A stretch of DNA of 64,000 bases, from NCBI GenBank assembly GCA_963803295.1, contig CAWDMC010000010.1, forward strand, positions 434,001-498,000, in the 5' to 3' direction. This DNA is from CAWDMC01 sp963803295 (GTDB lineage Bacteria > Acidobacteriota > Terriglobia > UBA7540). Below are positions 26,417 through 35,075 of this stretch, piece by piece; the stretch's first letter is position 1; each line of letters starts with the position of its first letter. The notes under the pieces are model-generated. The model ran no database searches. It was not told where the DNA came from and worked only from the letters and a program-made list of their open reading frames with translations. A program made the translations under genes and the position numbers.

Positions 26417-27451
26417 ATGGCTAAGGTTTACTACGAAAAAGATGCTGACCCGAAGTACCTGGCAGGCAAAACCGTTGCCGTGATCGGTTATGGAAGCCAG
26501 GGTCATGCACATGCCCTCAACCTGCGTGACAGCGGCCTTAAGGTGATCGTCGGACTTCCTGCCGAAAGCAAGTCACGCGAGAAGGCACAACAGCAGAAGC
26601 TCGATGTCTTCGATCCGGCAGAAGCCACCAGGCGCGCAGACCTGATCGCCATTTTGATTCCAGACCCCGTTCAGGCGCAGGTGTATAAGGAATCGATCGA
26701 ACCTAACCTGACGCCCGGGAAGGCGCTCCTCTTCGGCCACGGGTTCAGCATACATTTCAAGTTCGTGGTTCCGCCTCCGACGGTGGACGTCATCATGATC
26801 GCTCCTAAGTCTCCTGGTCACCGCATGCGTGAGCTGTTCGTGGAGGGCATAGGCGTGCCAGCGCTATTGGCGGTCGAGCAGGACTCCACGGGACATGCAG
26901 AAAAGACAGCTCTCGCCTATGCCAAGGCCCTGGGCAGCCTGAAAGCAGGGGTGATCCGCACGACTTTCAAGGAAGAGACCGAAACCGACCTTTTCGGCGA
27001 GCAGACCGTCCTATGCGGCGGAGTATCTGAGTTGATCTCGGCTGGATTTGAGACGCTGGTCGAGGCCGGCTATCAGCCCGAGATCGCCTACTTCGAGTGC
27101 CTGCACGAGCTAAAACTGATTGTGGACCTGATCTATCAGGGTGGCATCAAGTACATGCGTTATTCCGTCAGCGACACGGCGGAATACGGCGACTATACAC
27201 GAGGTCCGAAGGTCATCGATGAGCACGTGCGCGGGAACATGAAGAAGATCCTTGCGGGCGTGCAGAGCGGTGAATTTGCCAAGGAGTGGATGGACGAATT
27301 CGCCGGCGGCCGCAAGAACTTCTATGCCATGCGCGCCAAGGCCACTGACAAGTTAATCGAGAAGGTTGGCATTGAGTTGCGCAAGATGATGGCCTGGAAT
27401 CGTCCGGCAGAACAGGAGCTGACGGCCGCACAGGCTCAGGCCAGACGGTAA
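26417..27451 (+). CDS. ilvC: ketol-acid reductoisomerase
   Basis: IlvC isomerises and reduces acetolactate or acetohydroxybutyrate with NADPH and magnesium. The 344-residue protein is a class I enzyme. It has the Rossmann segment TVAVIGYGSQGHAHALNLRD, the FGHGFSIHF segment, the Asp/Glu-rich metal site TETDLFGEQTVLCGG, and the C-terminal knotted part HELKLIVDLIYQGGIKYMRY. An AAAGGATG sequence precedes the ATG. It is separated from ilvB and the small subunit by the MITE-like element. Confidence 0.96.
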   Translation: MAKVYYEKDADPKYLAGKTVAVIGYGSQGHAHALNLRDSGLKVIVGLPAESKSREKAQQQKLDVFDPAEATRRADLIAILIPDPVQAQVYKESIEPNLTPGKALLFGHGFSIHFKFVVPPPTVDVIMIAPKSPGHRMRELFVEGIGVPALLAVEQDSTGHAEKTALAYAKALGSLKAGVIRTTFKEETETDLFGEQTVLCGGVSELISAGFETLVEAGYQPEIAYFECLHELKLIVDLIYQGGIKYMRYSVSDTAEYGDYTRGPKVIDEHVRGNMKKILAGVQSGEFAKEWMDEFAGGRKNFYAMRAKATDKLIEKVGIELRKMMAWNRPAEQELTAAQAQARR

Positions 27452-27489
27452 GCAGTGCAATGACGAGTGCCAAGTGACGACTGGTAGCG

Positions 27490-27512
27490 ACGGTTGGTGC
27501 TCTTCCAACCGT
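27490..27512. repeat. hairpin in the ilvC-proC gap
   Basis: ACGGTTGG and CCAACCGT form a perfect 8-bp stem over 7 bases. Two further half-sites, CCCACGGTTA near 27540 and CTAACCGTGG near 27565, form a second pair. It resembles a small REP-like palindromic unit and may end ilvC transcription. Confidence 0.5.
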
Positions 27513-27620
27513 GGGCTCTTTCTTCTCCACCGGGATAAACCCACGGTTAATTCAAACTGCGAGCTAACCGTGGCTGCTCTCTGAGAACTGCCACTCGAAG
27601 AACTGTCAGATGGATCAACC

Positions 27621-28508
27621 ATGCCAAAACAAGCAGCGGGATCTGCCAGAGCGGTACAAGTTGCACCAGCGGCCAGAGAAGGTGCGACCGGACTTAGGAA
27701 ACTCGCCCTAATTGGCGCCGGCAAGCTGGGTGAAGGCCTGCTTTCGGGCATGCTGGGATCGCAAATGGTGCCAGTGAGCCGGGTATCCGCGACGGTAGCT
27801 CATCAGCCGCGCGCCGATTACCTTGCCGAGAAATACGGGATCAAGACGGGAACCAACAACCGGGAGGCCGTGTCCGGCGCGGACCTTGTCCTGATTGTGC
27901 TCAAGCCGCAGCAGGTGAAGGGCTTTCTGCAGGAGGTTAAGAAGGATCTGCGAAAGGACGCGCTGATCATCTCGGCGGCGGCCAGCGTTACCACCGGCCT
28001 GATCGAACGGGAACTCGGCTACCCGGTGCGGGTCGTGCGCACCATGCCCAACACGCCTTGCCTGATCCGCCACGGCATGATCGCCATTGCCCGCGGCAAG
28101 CACGCCACTGACGGCGATGTGAAGCTGGCGAAGGAGATCTTTGGCTCCATGGGCCGCACCGTAGTGGCGGACGAGAAGCACATGGACGCGATTACGGGAC
28201 TCTCTGCCTCCGGACCTGCCTACGTTTACCTGATCATCGAATCACTGGCGGAGGCGGGCGTAAAACTCGGACTGCCGCGCGAACTCTCCACGGAGCTTTC
28301 CGCCCAGACTCTGCTCGGCGCATCCGCCTTGGTTCTGCACACAGGCGAGCATCCGGCGAAGCTTAAGGACATGGTGACCACGCCCGCGGGTTGCACTATT
28401 GATGGATTGCTGGAACTGGAGGAAGGTGGTCTGCGGGTAACGTTGATCAAGGCTGTGGTCCGCGCCGCGGAGCGGGCCCGGCAACTTGTCGAGGGCCAGA
28501 ATAGTTGA
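27621..28508 (+). CDS. proC: pyrroline-5-carboxylate reductase
   Basis: ProC reduces pyrroline-5-carboxylate to proline. The 295-residue protein has an N-terminal tail of ~24 residues, the NAD(P) motif KLALIGAGKLGEGLLSGML, the VVRTMPNTPCLIRHGM segment and the family signature KDMVTTPAGCTIDGLLELEE near the end. The tail before the Rossmann fold is longer than usual, so a later start is possible, but no in-frame ATG lies closer. Confidence 0.93.
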   Translation: MPKQAAGSARAVQVAPAAREGATGLRKLALIGAGKLGEGLLSGMLGSQMVPVSRVSATVAHQPRADYLAEKYGIKTGTNNREAVSGADLVLIVLKPQQVKGFLQEVKKDLRKDALIISAAASVTTGLIERELGYPVRVVRTMPNTPCLIRHGMIAIARGKHATDGDVKLAKEIFGSMGRTVVADEKHMDAITGLSASGPAYVYLIIESLAEAGVKLGLPRELSTELSAQTLLGASALVLHTGEHPAKLKDMVTTPAGCTIDGLLELEEGGLRVTLIKAVVRAAERARQLVEGQNS

Positions 28509-28523
28509 ATGAAGAATTCCTAC

Positions 28524-28549
28524 CCGGAGGTCCGGAGTCAAGCCTCCGG
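28524..28549. terminator. hairpin between convergent genes
   Basis: CCGGAGG (28524-28530) and CCTCCGG (28543-28549) form a perfect 7-bp stem over 12 bases, located between the convergent proC and TPR genes. There is no clear T tract. Confidence 0.45.
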
Positions 28550-28562
28550 CGTGAGCGAGTCC

Positions 28563-29894
28563 CTACTCTACCGGAAAAACTGAAGGGCGGAGAAGGACGT
28601 TGATGAAAGTGGACAGCCGCCGCCGAAGGCTTATTCTCCCGGGCCGCACCGTGAGCTGTTGGTGGTACCGGTAACTTCCTTTCGGATGCTTCGCGCGGAT
28701 CGGCCGAGAGCGCGCCTCTACCTGCTCGACTTCGGCGTCTCGCCCCAGCTTGCGCAAAAGATCGGCGTAGGCCTCTAAAGCGTCCGCCAACAGGTGAGGA
28801 ACTATCTTTCCCAACCCCATCTCCAAGATGTCTAGCGACCGTCGGCGCAAGGGTTCGGCTTCCGCATACCTCTGCTGATCCTCGTAGCACTCGGCTAAAC
28901 GACTGAGCGCAGTTCCCACCGAGGATTCGATATTGCGGATAACACCTCCAAGGATTCTGGACTTCAAAGTCAGGCGCTTCCAAGGCCTCAGATAGCGAGC
29001 AGTCTCGATCGCCGCAGTTTTCTCAACGGCCATCAGCGCCCGCCGATAGATGGCTTCAGCTTCGGCGTGTCTTCCCGTCGCGCGGTAGAAAGCCCCCAAG
29101 TCGTAGAGGTACTGAACGGTTGCTGCGTCCTCCGGGCCACGACACCTTTCTGAAACCGCAACTGCTCTTCGGTAAAGCTCCTCGGCGGCGGCATGCCTTT
29201 CTTGAACCTGGTAGAACTTCGCAAACTCCTTCAGGTGGTGGGGTAGGTAGGTGTCACGCCTGGGTTCTTCCTTCTCAAGGATCTCGAGGGTCCGCTTGAA
29301 GAACGGCTCAGCCGCTGCGTAATTCTGCTGGGAAATGTAAAACTGTGCAACCCGGACGGAGGTGGAGATCAGCAGCCATCGGCGCGACAGTAACTCTGGT
29401 GTCTCCGTTTCTGCCAAGGCCGAGTTGTAATGCTCCTCCGCTTGCGCGTATCGGCCCTGGTCTTCACAGAGTTGGGCTAGGCCAATGTAGGCGGCGTGCA
29501 AATGCGTATGATGCGTATAAGGCAGGGGAGAGTCTTGCGCCTCCGTAAGTTGGTTCAAGTAAATGCTCTCCGCCTCCGCGTACCGCCCCTGTGCTTGGTA
29601 AACCAAGGCCAAGCCACTGCGCGAAGAGTGTAACAGAGCGGTAAGGTCGGGGCGTCCTTCCGCCTCCCCGATTGCGGTCAGGTACTGCTGTTCTGCTTTC
29701 GAGTAGTTTCCAGTGCTGCGAGCGTTGTTCGCGTCAAGGATCAAGGACTGCACACGTCTCCAATCAGCGGCCTCGAAGGCGGGATACGAGGCCAGTCTGA
29801 CCGCCCTGATCAATCTGCTACGTCGGCGCTCCCGGATCACACCTGCTACTCTCCTGGCGCTTACACTGAGCCATCTCCCCCGCCATCGTGTCAC
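28563..29894 (-). CDS. tetratricopeptide-repeat protein
   Basis: The 443-residue protein holds a series of TPR units with the usual A-x-x-x-Y...G-x-Y-x-x-A spacing, such as NNARSTGNYSKAEQQYLTAI, LALVYQAQGRYAEAESIYLN, LAQLCEDQGRYAQAEEHYNS and LGAFYRATGRHAEAEAIYRR. They indicate a protein-binding scaffold. No signal peptide is visible; the N-terminus is Arg-rich. The GTG start at 29894 shares bases with the TGA of the upstream HAMP-domain gene (GTGA), so translation is probably coupled and the two proteins likely work together. The partner and target are unknown. Confidence 0.85.
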   Translation of the reverse strand: MTRWRGRWLSVSARRVAGVIRERRRSRLIRAVRLASYPAFEAADWRRVQSLILDANNARSTGNYSKAEQQYLTAIGEAEGRPDLTALLHSSRSGLALVYQAQGRYAEAESIYLNQLTEAQDSPLPYTHHTHLHAAYIGLAQLCEDQGRYAQAEEHYNSALAETETPELLSRRWLLISTSVRVAQFYISQQNYAAAEPFFKRTLEILEKEEPRRDTYLPHHLKEFAKFYQVQERHAAAEELYRRAVAVSERCRGPEDAATVQYLYDLGAFYRATGRHAEAEAIYRRALMAVEKTAAIETARYLRPWKRLTLKSRILGGVIRNIESSVGTALSRLAECYEDQQRYAEAEPLRRRSLDILEMGLGKIVPHLLADALEAYADLLRKLGRDAEVEQVEARSRPIRAKHPKGSYRYHQQLTVRPGRISLRRRLSTFINVLLRPSVFPVE

Positions 29895-30925
29895 GGTTTT
29901 CTGGCGATGGTTTCTTCCAGATCACCACTCGTCTTCTTTTCGCGGACGTGGGCAATCAGGCTTCGCACGCTATCGGCGAGCTGCACCAGTTCCCCCTTCC
30001 CTTGGAGATGGAAGATGGTTTCATAGTCGCCAGCCGCCGCCCGATCGACCGCGTCCTTGAGGTCCATCAGCGGCTTGACGACCGCGCGAGGCAGACTGAA
30101 ACTCACCAGGACGCTCACGATCAGGGTGATCGACGAGACGATAATCAGCACCCACTCGGCACGATAGACGAGATGACGGGCGTCCTCCTGGTCGCGTCGC
30201 ACGCGCTCCCAACTGCGGGCTTCCACCTCGGGAGCGACTCTAAGAACTTCATCGCTGGATGCCTGCAGCTTGGCCGTGACGTTGCGCAGTTCGGGGTCCT
30301 CCGATTCCAGTGTCGTGGTGATCTGCGCGTCAAACGACCCTACCTGCTGTCGCAGTTCAGCCGTCAGTTCGGCGCGCGTCAAGCCCCGGGACTGACCAAG
30401 TAGCTTCTCAAGATCAGCTTCATAGACGCGTACCGCCCGCTGGATGCGCTCAATGGGCGCGGAAGGAGCGCCCAGACTGGCCACGACATAGTCAAACTGC
30501 CGTCGATATACACTCAACTGCTCGAGCATCTTGTTGGCGGCAGGAGCCTCGCCCGGGACGAGCTCCCGCAAACTGCCGATTACGTCATCCAGGTTCGATA
30601 GCGACTGCCGGTTTGCCTCGAGATCCTGCGGATCGTGCAGCAGGAAGTAGCTGCGCTCCGCCCGGCGGGCATCCATCATCTCGATTGCCACCCGCTGCGC
30701 CAGCGTGGCCGCCGGTGCATCTCTGCTAACGATGCGGTTGACGATCGAGTCCATGCGATAAAGATAGTAAACGGAGAGCAGTATGACCGGCACAAGGATC
30801 AGGCGCACGATCGCCAGACTGTAGGCAACCCGGCGGCGAATCGAGACGCCGCGCGCAAATACTCTCAGAGGCCTGCGATCTAGCCAGCTCATCGAGATCT
30901 GCCCCGAACGAAAGCCCTCCGGCAC
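29891..30925 (-). CDS. membrane protein with periplasmic helical domain and HAMP domain, no kinase
   Basis: The 344-residue protein has a first membrane helix (about residues 36-60, RLILVPVILLSVYYL), a mainly helical outer region of about 190 residues, a second helix (about 258-280, WVLIIVSSITLIVSVLVS) and a HAMP domain (PRAVVKPLMDLKDAVDRAAA and following). It then ends within ~30 residues, with no kinase, methyl-accepting or cyclase domain. It looks like a receptor that passes its signal to another protein. The overlapping downstream TPR gene is the obvious candidate. A second start at 30892 is possible. Confidence 0.82.
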   Translation of the reverse strand: MPEGFRSGQISMSWLDRRPLRVFARGVSIRRRVAYSLAIVRLILVPVILLSVYYLYRMDSIVNRIVSRDAPAATLAQRVAIEMMDARRAERSYFLLHDPQDLEANRQSLSNLDDVIGSLRELVPGEAPAANKMLEQLSVYRRQFDYVVASLGAPSAPIERIQRAVRVYEADLEKLLGQSRGLTRAELTAELRQQVGSFDAQITTTLESEDPELRNVTAKLQASSDEVLRVAPEVEARSWERVRRDQEDARHLVYRAEWVLIIVSSITLIVSVLVSFSLPRAVVKPLMDLKDAVDRAAAGDYETIFHLQGKGELVQLADSVRSLIAHVREKKTSGDLEETIARKP

Positions 30926-31081
30926 ACCCTCCGCGGCTGAATCTCAACTTCACAGTGCCTTGCTGCGCGGCGAAGGCGGACTGACGCCGCTCTAAACGGC
31001 GGGAACCCGCGGCGGGTTCAAGGAAACTTTTGCACAACTTGACGCGTATATTATACAGAAAAATGTAGACGGAGGTGAGCC

Positions 31082-31411
31082 ATGTACTGTCCTCGATGCG
31101 GCAAGGCTTACAGTGAGCCTGTAAACTTCTGCTCGTCCTGCGGTTCGGCGATGCATTTTAACCCCATGATCGGCAAGAAGTTACATCGCTCCCGACGAGA
31201 CAAAAAGATAGCCGGTGTGTGCGGTGGATTCGCGGATTACCTCGATGTTGATCCGACTTTGGTCCGTGTTGTCTGGCTGATGACCGCGCTGTTCATCGGC
31301 TCCGGCTTCCTGGCCTACATCATTGCCTGGATCGTCATGCCTGCTGAAACGCCAGGCGAAGAACTTGCCTCGGCTCCAGCCCCAGGATCGCCGACCGCGA
31401 TTCGAACGTGA
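31082..31411 (+). CDS. zinc-ribbon plus PspC-domain membrane protein
   Basis: The 109-residue protein begins with a zinc ribbon (CPRCGKAYSEPVNFCSSCG, two CxxC knuckles) followed by a PspC domain: KKIAGVCGGFADYLDVDPTL, then VRVVWLMTALFIGSGFLAYI as membrane helix. PspC domains take part in phage-shock-type membrane stress responses. GGAGGTGAGCC precedes the ATG. A weak promoter (TTGCAC, 16 bases, TATACA) is possible at 31030-31057. Confidence 0.88.
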   Translation: MYCPRCGKAYSEPVNFCSSCGSAMHFNPMIGKKLHRSRRDKKIAGVCGGFADYLDVDPTLVRVVWLMTALFIGSGFLAYIIAWIVMPAETPGEELASAPAPGSPTAIRT

Positions 31412-31474
31412 ATGGAGATCCGCGCCTCAGACCGAGCTTGGCAGTCGCGTCCGGACAGGTCGAAAGGGCCCGGC

Positions 31475-32230
31475 TCAATTCCTTTCACTCCGGGATTGCA
31501 TCCACTCTACGCCTTGCTTGGCCAGTCCATCGAGAGTCGATTGCACTTCCTCGAGCTTGCGCTCCAGGTCTACTTCGCGGGCATCCGTGGGCACCAGGAT
31601 CGGGGGCGCGATGAAGATTGCCGTGGGACTGAAAGGTTTCGGGATCTCCGTCTGGTCCCAGCTTTTGTGAAGCGACCAGGACCGTTCGGGCCGGATGTGA
31701 AAACAGAGGATTGCTGCGCCGCTCGATTTCGCCAGTTGCACTACACCGGGTTTGGCCATGAAGCGCGGACCGCGCGGACCGTCAGGTGTGATAGCGGCAT
31801 CAATTCCCTTGCGCAAGGAACGGATCAGCTCGACCAGGACGCGCGCCGCTCCCCGGCTGCTCGAACCGCGGGCCGCCCCGTACCCGTGTCCGCGGATGAT
31901 TCTCGCAATGTACTCGCCATCGAAGTTCTGGCTGACCATCACCACGATGCCGCGACTGCGCCATTGCCAGATGGCAGAAAAAATCTCGCGATGCCAAAAG
32001 GTGAAGATGAGGCTCCCGCCCAGTGCCCGTGCGGCTTCGTAGTTCTCTCGTCCGAACATCTCCCAACGCAGGCTGAGGCCGACTAGCAGAATCGTGAGAT
32101 AACCCAATACACTGGCCGCGAGGATCTCAAGGCGCTCGACCAGGGTAAACCGGCGGGGTCCTGTCGGGGCCGCTTGGGACCCTGGCTCAGTTTCCAACAG
32201 CGCTGTATTTTGCTTGGCAGTGCTGGACAT
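31475..32230 (-). CDS. DUF374 / lysophospholipid acyltransferase-like protein
   Basis: The 251-residue protein has one hydrophobic segment near residues 35-52 and the DUF374 features: FTFWHREIFSAIWQWRSRGI with an HxxxF-type motif, VVMVSQNFDGEYIARIIRG, ARGSSSRGAARVLVELIRSL and DAAITPDGPRGPRFMAKPGV. These proteins are related to acyltransferases acting on lysophospholipid or lipid A precursors. The exact substrate is not clear. It converges with the PspC gene. Confidence 0.87.
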   Translation of the reverse strand: MSSTAKQNTALLETEPGSQAAPTGPRRFTLVERLEILAASVLGYLTILLVGLSLRWEMFGRENYEAARALGGSLIFTFWHREIFSAIWQWRSRGIVVMVSQNFDGEYIARIIRGHGYGAARGSSSRGAARVLVELIRSLRKGIDAAITPDGPRGPRFMAKPGVVQLAKSSGAAILCFHIRPERSWSLHKSWDQTEIPKPFSPTAIFIAPPILVPTDAREVDLERKLEEVQSTLDGLAKQGVEWMQSRSERN

Positions 32231-32300
32231 GTGGCAAGTCGAGAGGCGTTCGCCGCAACAAGATCCTAAGTTGGCTTGCGCTAATCAATAAGATCCTGGG

Positions 32301-33980
32301 CTACATCCCGTCGTAGTGCGGACCGCCACCACCCTCGGGACACACCCAGGTGATGATCTCGTAGGGATCGGCGATGTCGCAGGTTTTGCAGTGCACGCAA
32401 TTCGAGGGATTCAGCTTGAGGCGTTTGCCCGAGCCATCCGAAGTCTCTTCAATCTCATAAACCGACGCCGGACAGAAGTACTGGCAAGGGTTGCCGAACT
32501 CGCGCACGCATCGATTATTGCAGATGTCGTAATCGGCAATGCGCAGATGGGACGGTTGATCCTCTTCATGATGGGTGGAAGAATGATAGACGTCCGCGAG
32601 CTTGTCGAATGTCAACTTGCCATCCGGACGCACGCATTTCACTGAGCCATTTCTAAGCTCGGATAGCTTCTTCATGTGCGCGAAGTCCGGACGCGAGCGA
32701 TAGCGGGCCCGCAGGCCTCGGCCGCCCGTGACGAACTGCAGAGCAGTGTGAGCCATTCCGGCGACAACGCCCGGCTCAAACCCCTGGTGATAATTGCGCA
32801 CCTTCCACAGCTCGTCCTTGATCCAGCTCGCTCGCCAGCAGTCTTCGAATCTGCCGAGTTCGGCAACGGAAGAGTCGCCCTTAACCAGCGCGTTGAATAT
32901 GACCTCAGCCGCCAGCATGCCGCTTTTCATCGCGAGGTGAATGCCCTTAAGTCGCTGCGAATTCAGGAAACCGGCCGAATCGCCCACGATCAAGACGCCG
33001 TCAGCCGCGGTTTGCGGAATGGCGAAGTAGCCGCCCTCGGGAATAGTTTTGGCGCCGTAGCGAATCATCTGGCCGCCTTCCAACAAACGCCGCACAAACG
33101 GGTGAGTCTTGAATTGCTGGAAGGCGCTATGCGCGTCGAATCGGGGATCCTCATCGTCGAGACCCGCCACCAGACCCAGCGACAGGCGATTTTCCGTCGG
33201 CGCGTAGATGAAACCGCCGCCAAACTGCCGGTGGGAGAGTGGCCATCCTGCAGTGTGAATCACCTGGCCTTTCTGAACGCGGCCTGTCGGAACCTCCCAT
33301 AGTTCCTTGACGCCCAGGGTGTAGGTCTGTGGATTCCGGCCGGCGTCGAGGGCCAGGTTTCTGACCAACTGTTTGGTAAGCGAACCACGCGTGCCTTCGG
33401 CGAAGACGGTCACCTTGGACCGCAGATCGTAACCGGGCTGGAAGTTATCCTTCGGCCCGCCCCCGCGATCCACGCCTTTGTCGTCGGTGCGGACGCCCAC
33501 CACCCGCCGCCCGTCATAAAGCACTTCCATGCCGCTGAACCCAGTAAAGATGGTGACGCCCGCGGCTTCCGCCTGCTCTCCCAGCCACTTTACCAACCTG
33601 TTGAGAGAAACAATATAGTTGCCGTGATTGTTGAAGAAAGGCGGGTTCACCGGCAGGCGCCACTCGCCACCAGCCGTGAAGAAGTAGACCGCATCTGCTG
33701 TCACTGGTGTTTTGAGCGGAGCGTCGCGTTGCTCGAAGTCTGGGATGAGCTCGCGCAAAGCCCGCGGATCGAGCACCGCGCCGGAAAGGTTGTGGGCCCC
33801 GAGCTCTCCCGCCTTCTCCAGGATGTAGATGTTCTCGGCGCTGAGTGGCGAAGACTCTAAGCCTTCTTCATTGCGGGCCCGAATCAGTTGGGTGAGGCGC
33901 AAGGCACAACTCAGACCCGCCGGCCCCCCCCCTACAATCAATACGTCCGTCTCGAGGGTTTCGCGTTCCACTTGATTCAT
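32301..33980 (-). CDS. electron transfer flavoprotein-ubiquinone oxidoreductase
   Basis: ETF-QO passes electrons from ETF, reduced by acyl-CoA dehydrogenases and others, to the membrane quinone pool. The 559-residue protein has the FAD motif TDVLIVGGGPAGLSCALRL, the ILEKAGELGAHNLSGAVLDP segment, the GDSAGFLNSQRLKGIHLAMK segment and a C-terminal 4Fe-4S ferredoxin part with cysteines in CQYFCPASVYE and NCVHCKTCDIADPYEIITW. Length is normal. The etfAB genes are not in the window. Confidence 0.95.
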   Translation of the reverse strand: MNQVERETLETDVLIVGGGPAGLSCALRLTQLIRARNEEGLESSPLSAENIYILEKAGELGAHNLSGAVLDPRALRELIPDFEQRDAPLKTPVTADAVYFFTAGGEWRLPVNPPFFNNHGNYIVSLNRLVKWLGEQAEAAGVTIFTGFSGMEVLYDGRRVVGVRTDDKGVDRGGGPKDNFQPGYDLRSKVTVFAEGTRGSLTKQLVRNLALDAGRNPQTYTLGVKELWEVPTGRVQKGQVIHTAGWPLSHRQFGGGFIYAPTENRLSLGLVAGLDDEDPRFDAHSAFQQFKTHPFVRRLLEGGQMIRYGAKTIPEGGYFAIPQTAADGVLIVGDSAGFLNSQRLKGIHLAMKSGMLAAEVIFNALVKGDSSVAELGRFEDCWRASWIKDELWKVRNYHQGFEPGVVAGMAHTALQFVTGGRGLRARYRSRPDFAHMKKLSELRNGSVKCVRPDGKLTFDKLADVYHSSTHHEEDQPSHLRIADYDICNNRCVREFGNPCQYFCPASVYEIEETSDGSGKRLKLNPSNCVHCKTCDIADPYEIITWVCPEGGGGPHYDGM

Positions 33981-34008
33981 AATCTGCAGCCCCCCGGTGG
34001 CCGAACAA

Positions 34009-34728
34009 CTACTGTTTTGGTAAGCCCGCGAGTTGATCCTTAACCAGACTGACCAGCGTCGCGTCCGAAGCGAACTCCTTTTGCAGGCTGTCGTAGATAG
34101 CTCGCGCCTGCTGGGGCTTGCTGTTACGATAGAGATCTGCCAGGGCGAGGAGTGCGGTGGCTCTCGGCATAGTCACAGCAGGGTGATCCGCAATGTCCTG
34201 GTAGATCCGGGCAGCCTGATCGCTCTTGCCCGTGCTGGCAAGTTCTCCGGCCAAAGCGTAACGAGCCAGCGGAGCAATATCTTTGCCGGCCGAGTCCACA
34301 GCTTTCTGGAGGGTCTGAATCGCCTCCTGATGGTCACCCAATGCCGCCTGGCATACCCCCACGTGGTAAAAGGCGATTTTGCCCGCCTCTTGGTGCGGAT
34401 ACTTACCGGCGACATCGCCGAACTGCTGCTTGGCTTTCTTGTATTTTTCCTCCGCCGAAGCGAAGCTTTGTGAATTGGGACCTAATCCTTGCTGCGCGGG
34501 GCCCACGTAGGCGTGGAAAGTCTTCAAGGCACCTGCAAGTGCAACGTTTGCAGAGGCTTCCTGCCGATCGCTGTACCAGCGCCAACCGCTTACCAGGGCC
34601 GCCACCAAACCCGCAGCCAAGACCACGCCAACTATCTCGCGGTAGTGATCTTTGCCAAACTGCTCAAACTGCTCGTAAGTCGATTGGATCTCGCTCGCCT
34701 TTAGCTGATGCCGGGTATACCGATCCAC
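34009..34728 (-). CDS. YfgM-like membrane-anchored TPR protein
   Basis: The 239-residue protein begins VDRYTRHQLKASEIQSTYEQ, has one membrane helix at about residues 28-47 (IVGVVLAAGLVAALVSGW) and an outer part of TPR units (GKIAFYHVGVCQAALGDHQE, APLARYALAGELASTGKSDQ). This matches YfgM, an inner-membrane partner of the Sec translocon and periplasmic chaperones. The GTG at 34728 is chosen because AGGAG lies 9 bases upstream and the protein starts with the family motif DRYTRHQLK. The frame is open further to 34866, without support. Confidence 0.85.
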   Translation of the reverse strand: MDRYTRHQLKASEIQSTYEQFEQFGKDHYREIVGVVLAAGLVAALVSGWRWYSDRQEASANVALAGALKTFHAYVGPAQQGLGPNSQSFASAEEKYKKAKQQFGDVAGKYPHQEAGKIAFYHVGVCQAALGDHQEAIQTLQKAVDSAGKDIAPLARYALAGELASTGKSDQAARIYQDIADHPAVTMPRATALLALADLYRNSKPQQARAIYDSLQKEFASDATLVSLVKDQLAGLPKQ

Positions 34729-34887
34729 AGGGCGCAACTCCTTGACAGAGCTCTCTTGAAACAGGGACAAACCACAAATGATGCTAGCAACGTGCTGGAA
34801 TGACGTCAAGGGTTGTGGAGAACAAAAGAGAGCAGGCGGAGAGCAAGCGAAGCCGGCGGCCCACACCTCGAAGGGTCAGGGGATTTG

Positions 34888-35075
34888 TGCTACACTCAAT
34901 TCTGGAGTGGGCCGACAGCGGCCCACAACGGGGATAGCGTCACGAGCCTGGACGCCAGACCAGGTTCCGATGTCGGCACGAGTTCATCTTGATGAGTCCT
35001 GATGGTAGGGAAGCCCTGCCAGCGTAGTTGTGTCGCTTGACATGCGGAACCCACGATTTGGCCAGGAGGCCAGTG
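34888..35075 (+). promoter_or_regulatory. ftsK promoter and hairpin-rich leader
   Basis: An extended -10, TGCTACACT (34888-34896), predicts transcription from about 34903. The leader that follows has three stable hairpins: GTGGGCC-N6-GGCCCAC (34907-34926, perfect), AGCCTGG-N8-CCAGGTT (34945-34966, one G-T) and TGGTAGGG-AAG-CCCTGCCA (35003-35021, one G-T). Such a structured leader could be a cis-regulatory RNA or an independent small RNA. No known riboswitch class was recognised. Confidence 0.5.

Noticed and set aside
34985..35025. Hammerhead-ribozyme-like TTGATGAGTCC segment in the ftsK leader
   Set aside because: The core needs CTGATGA and a GAAA after stem II. Here the first C is T and GAAA is missing, so cleavage is unlikely.
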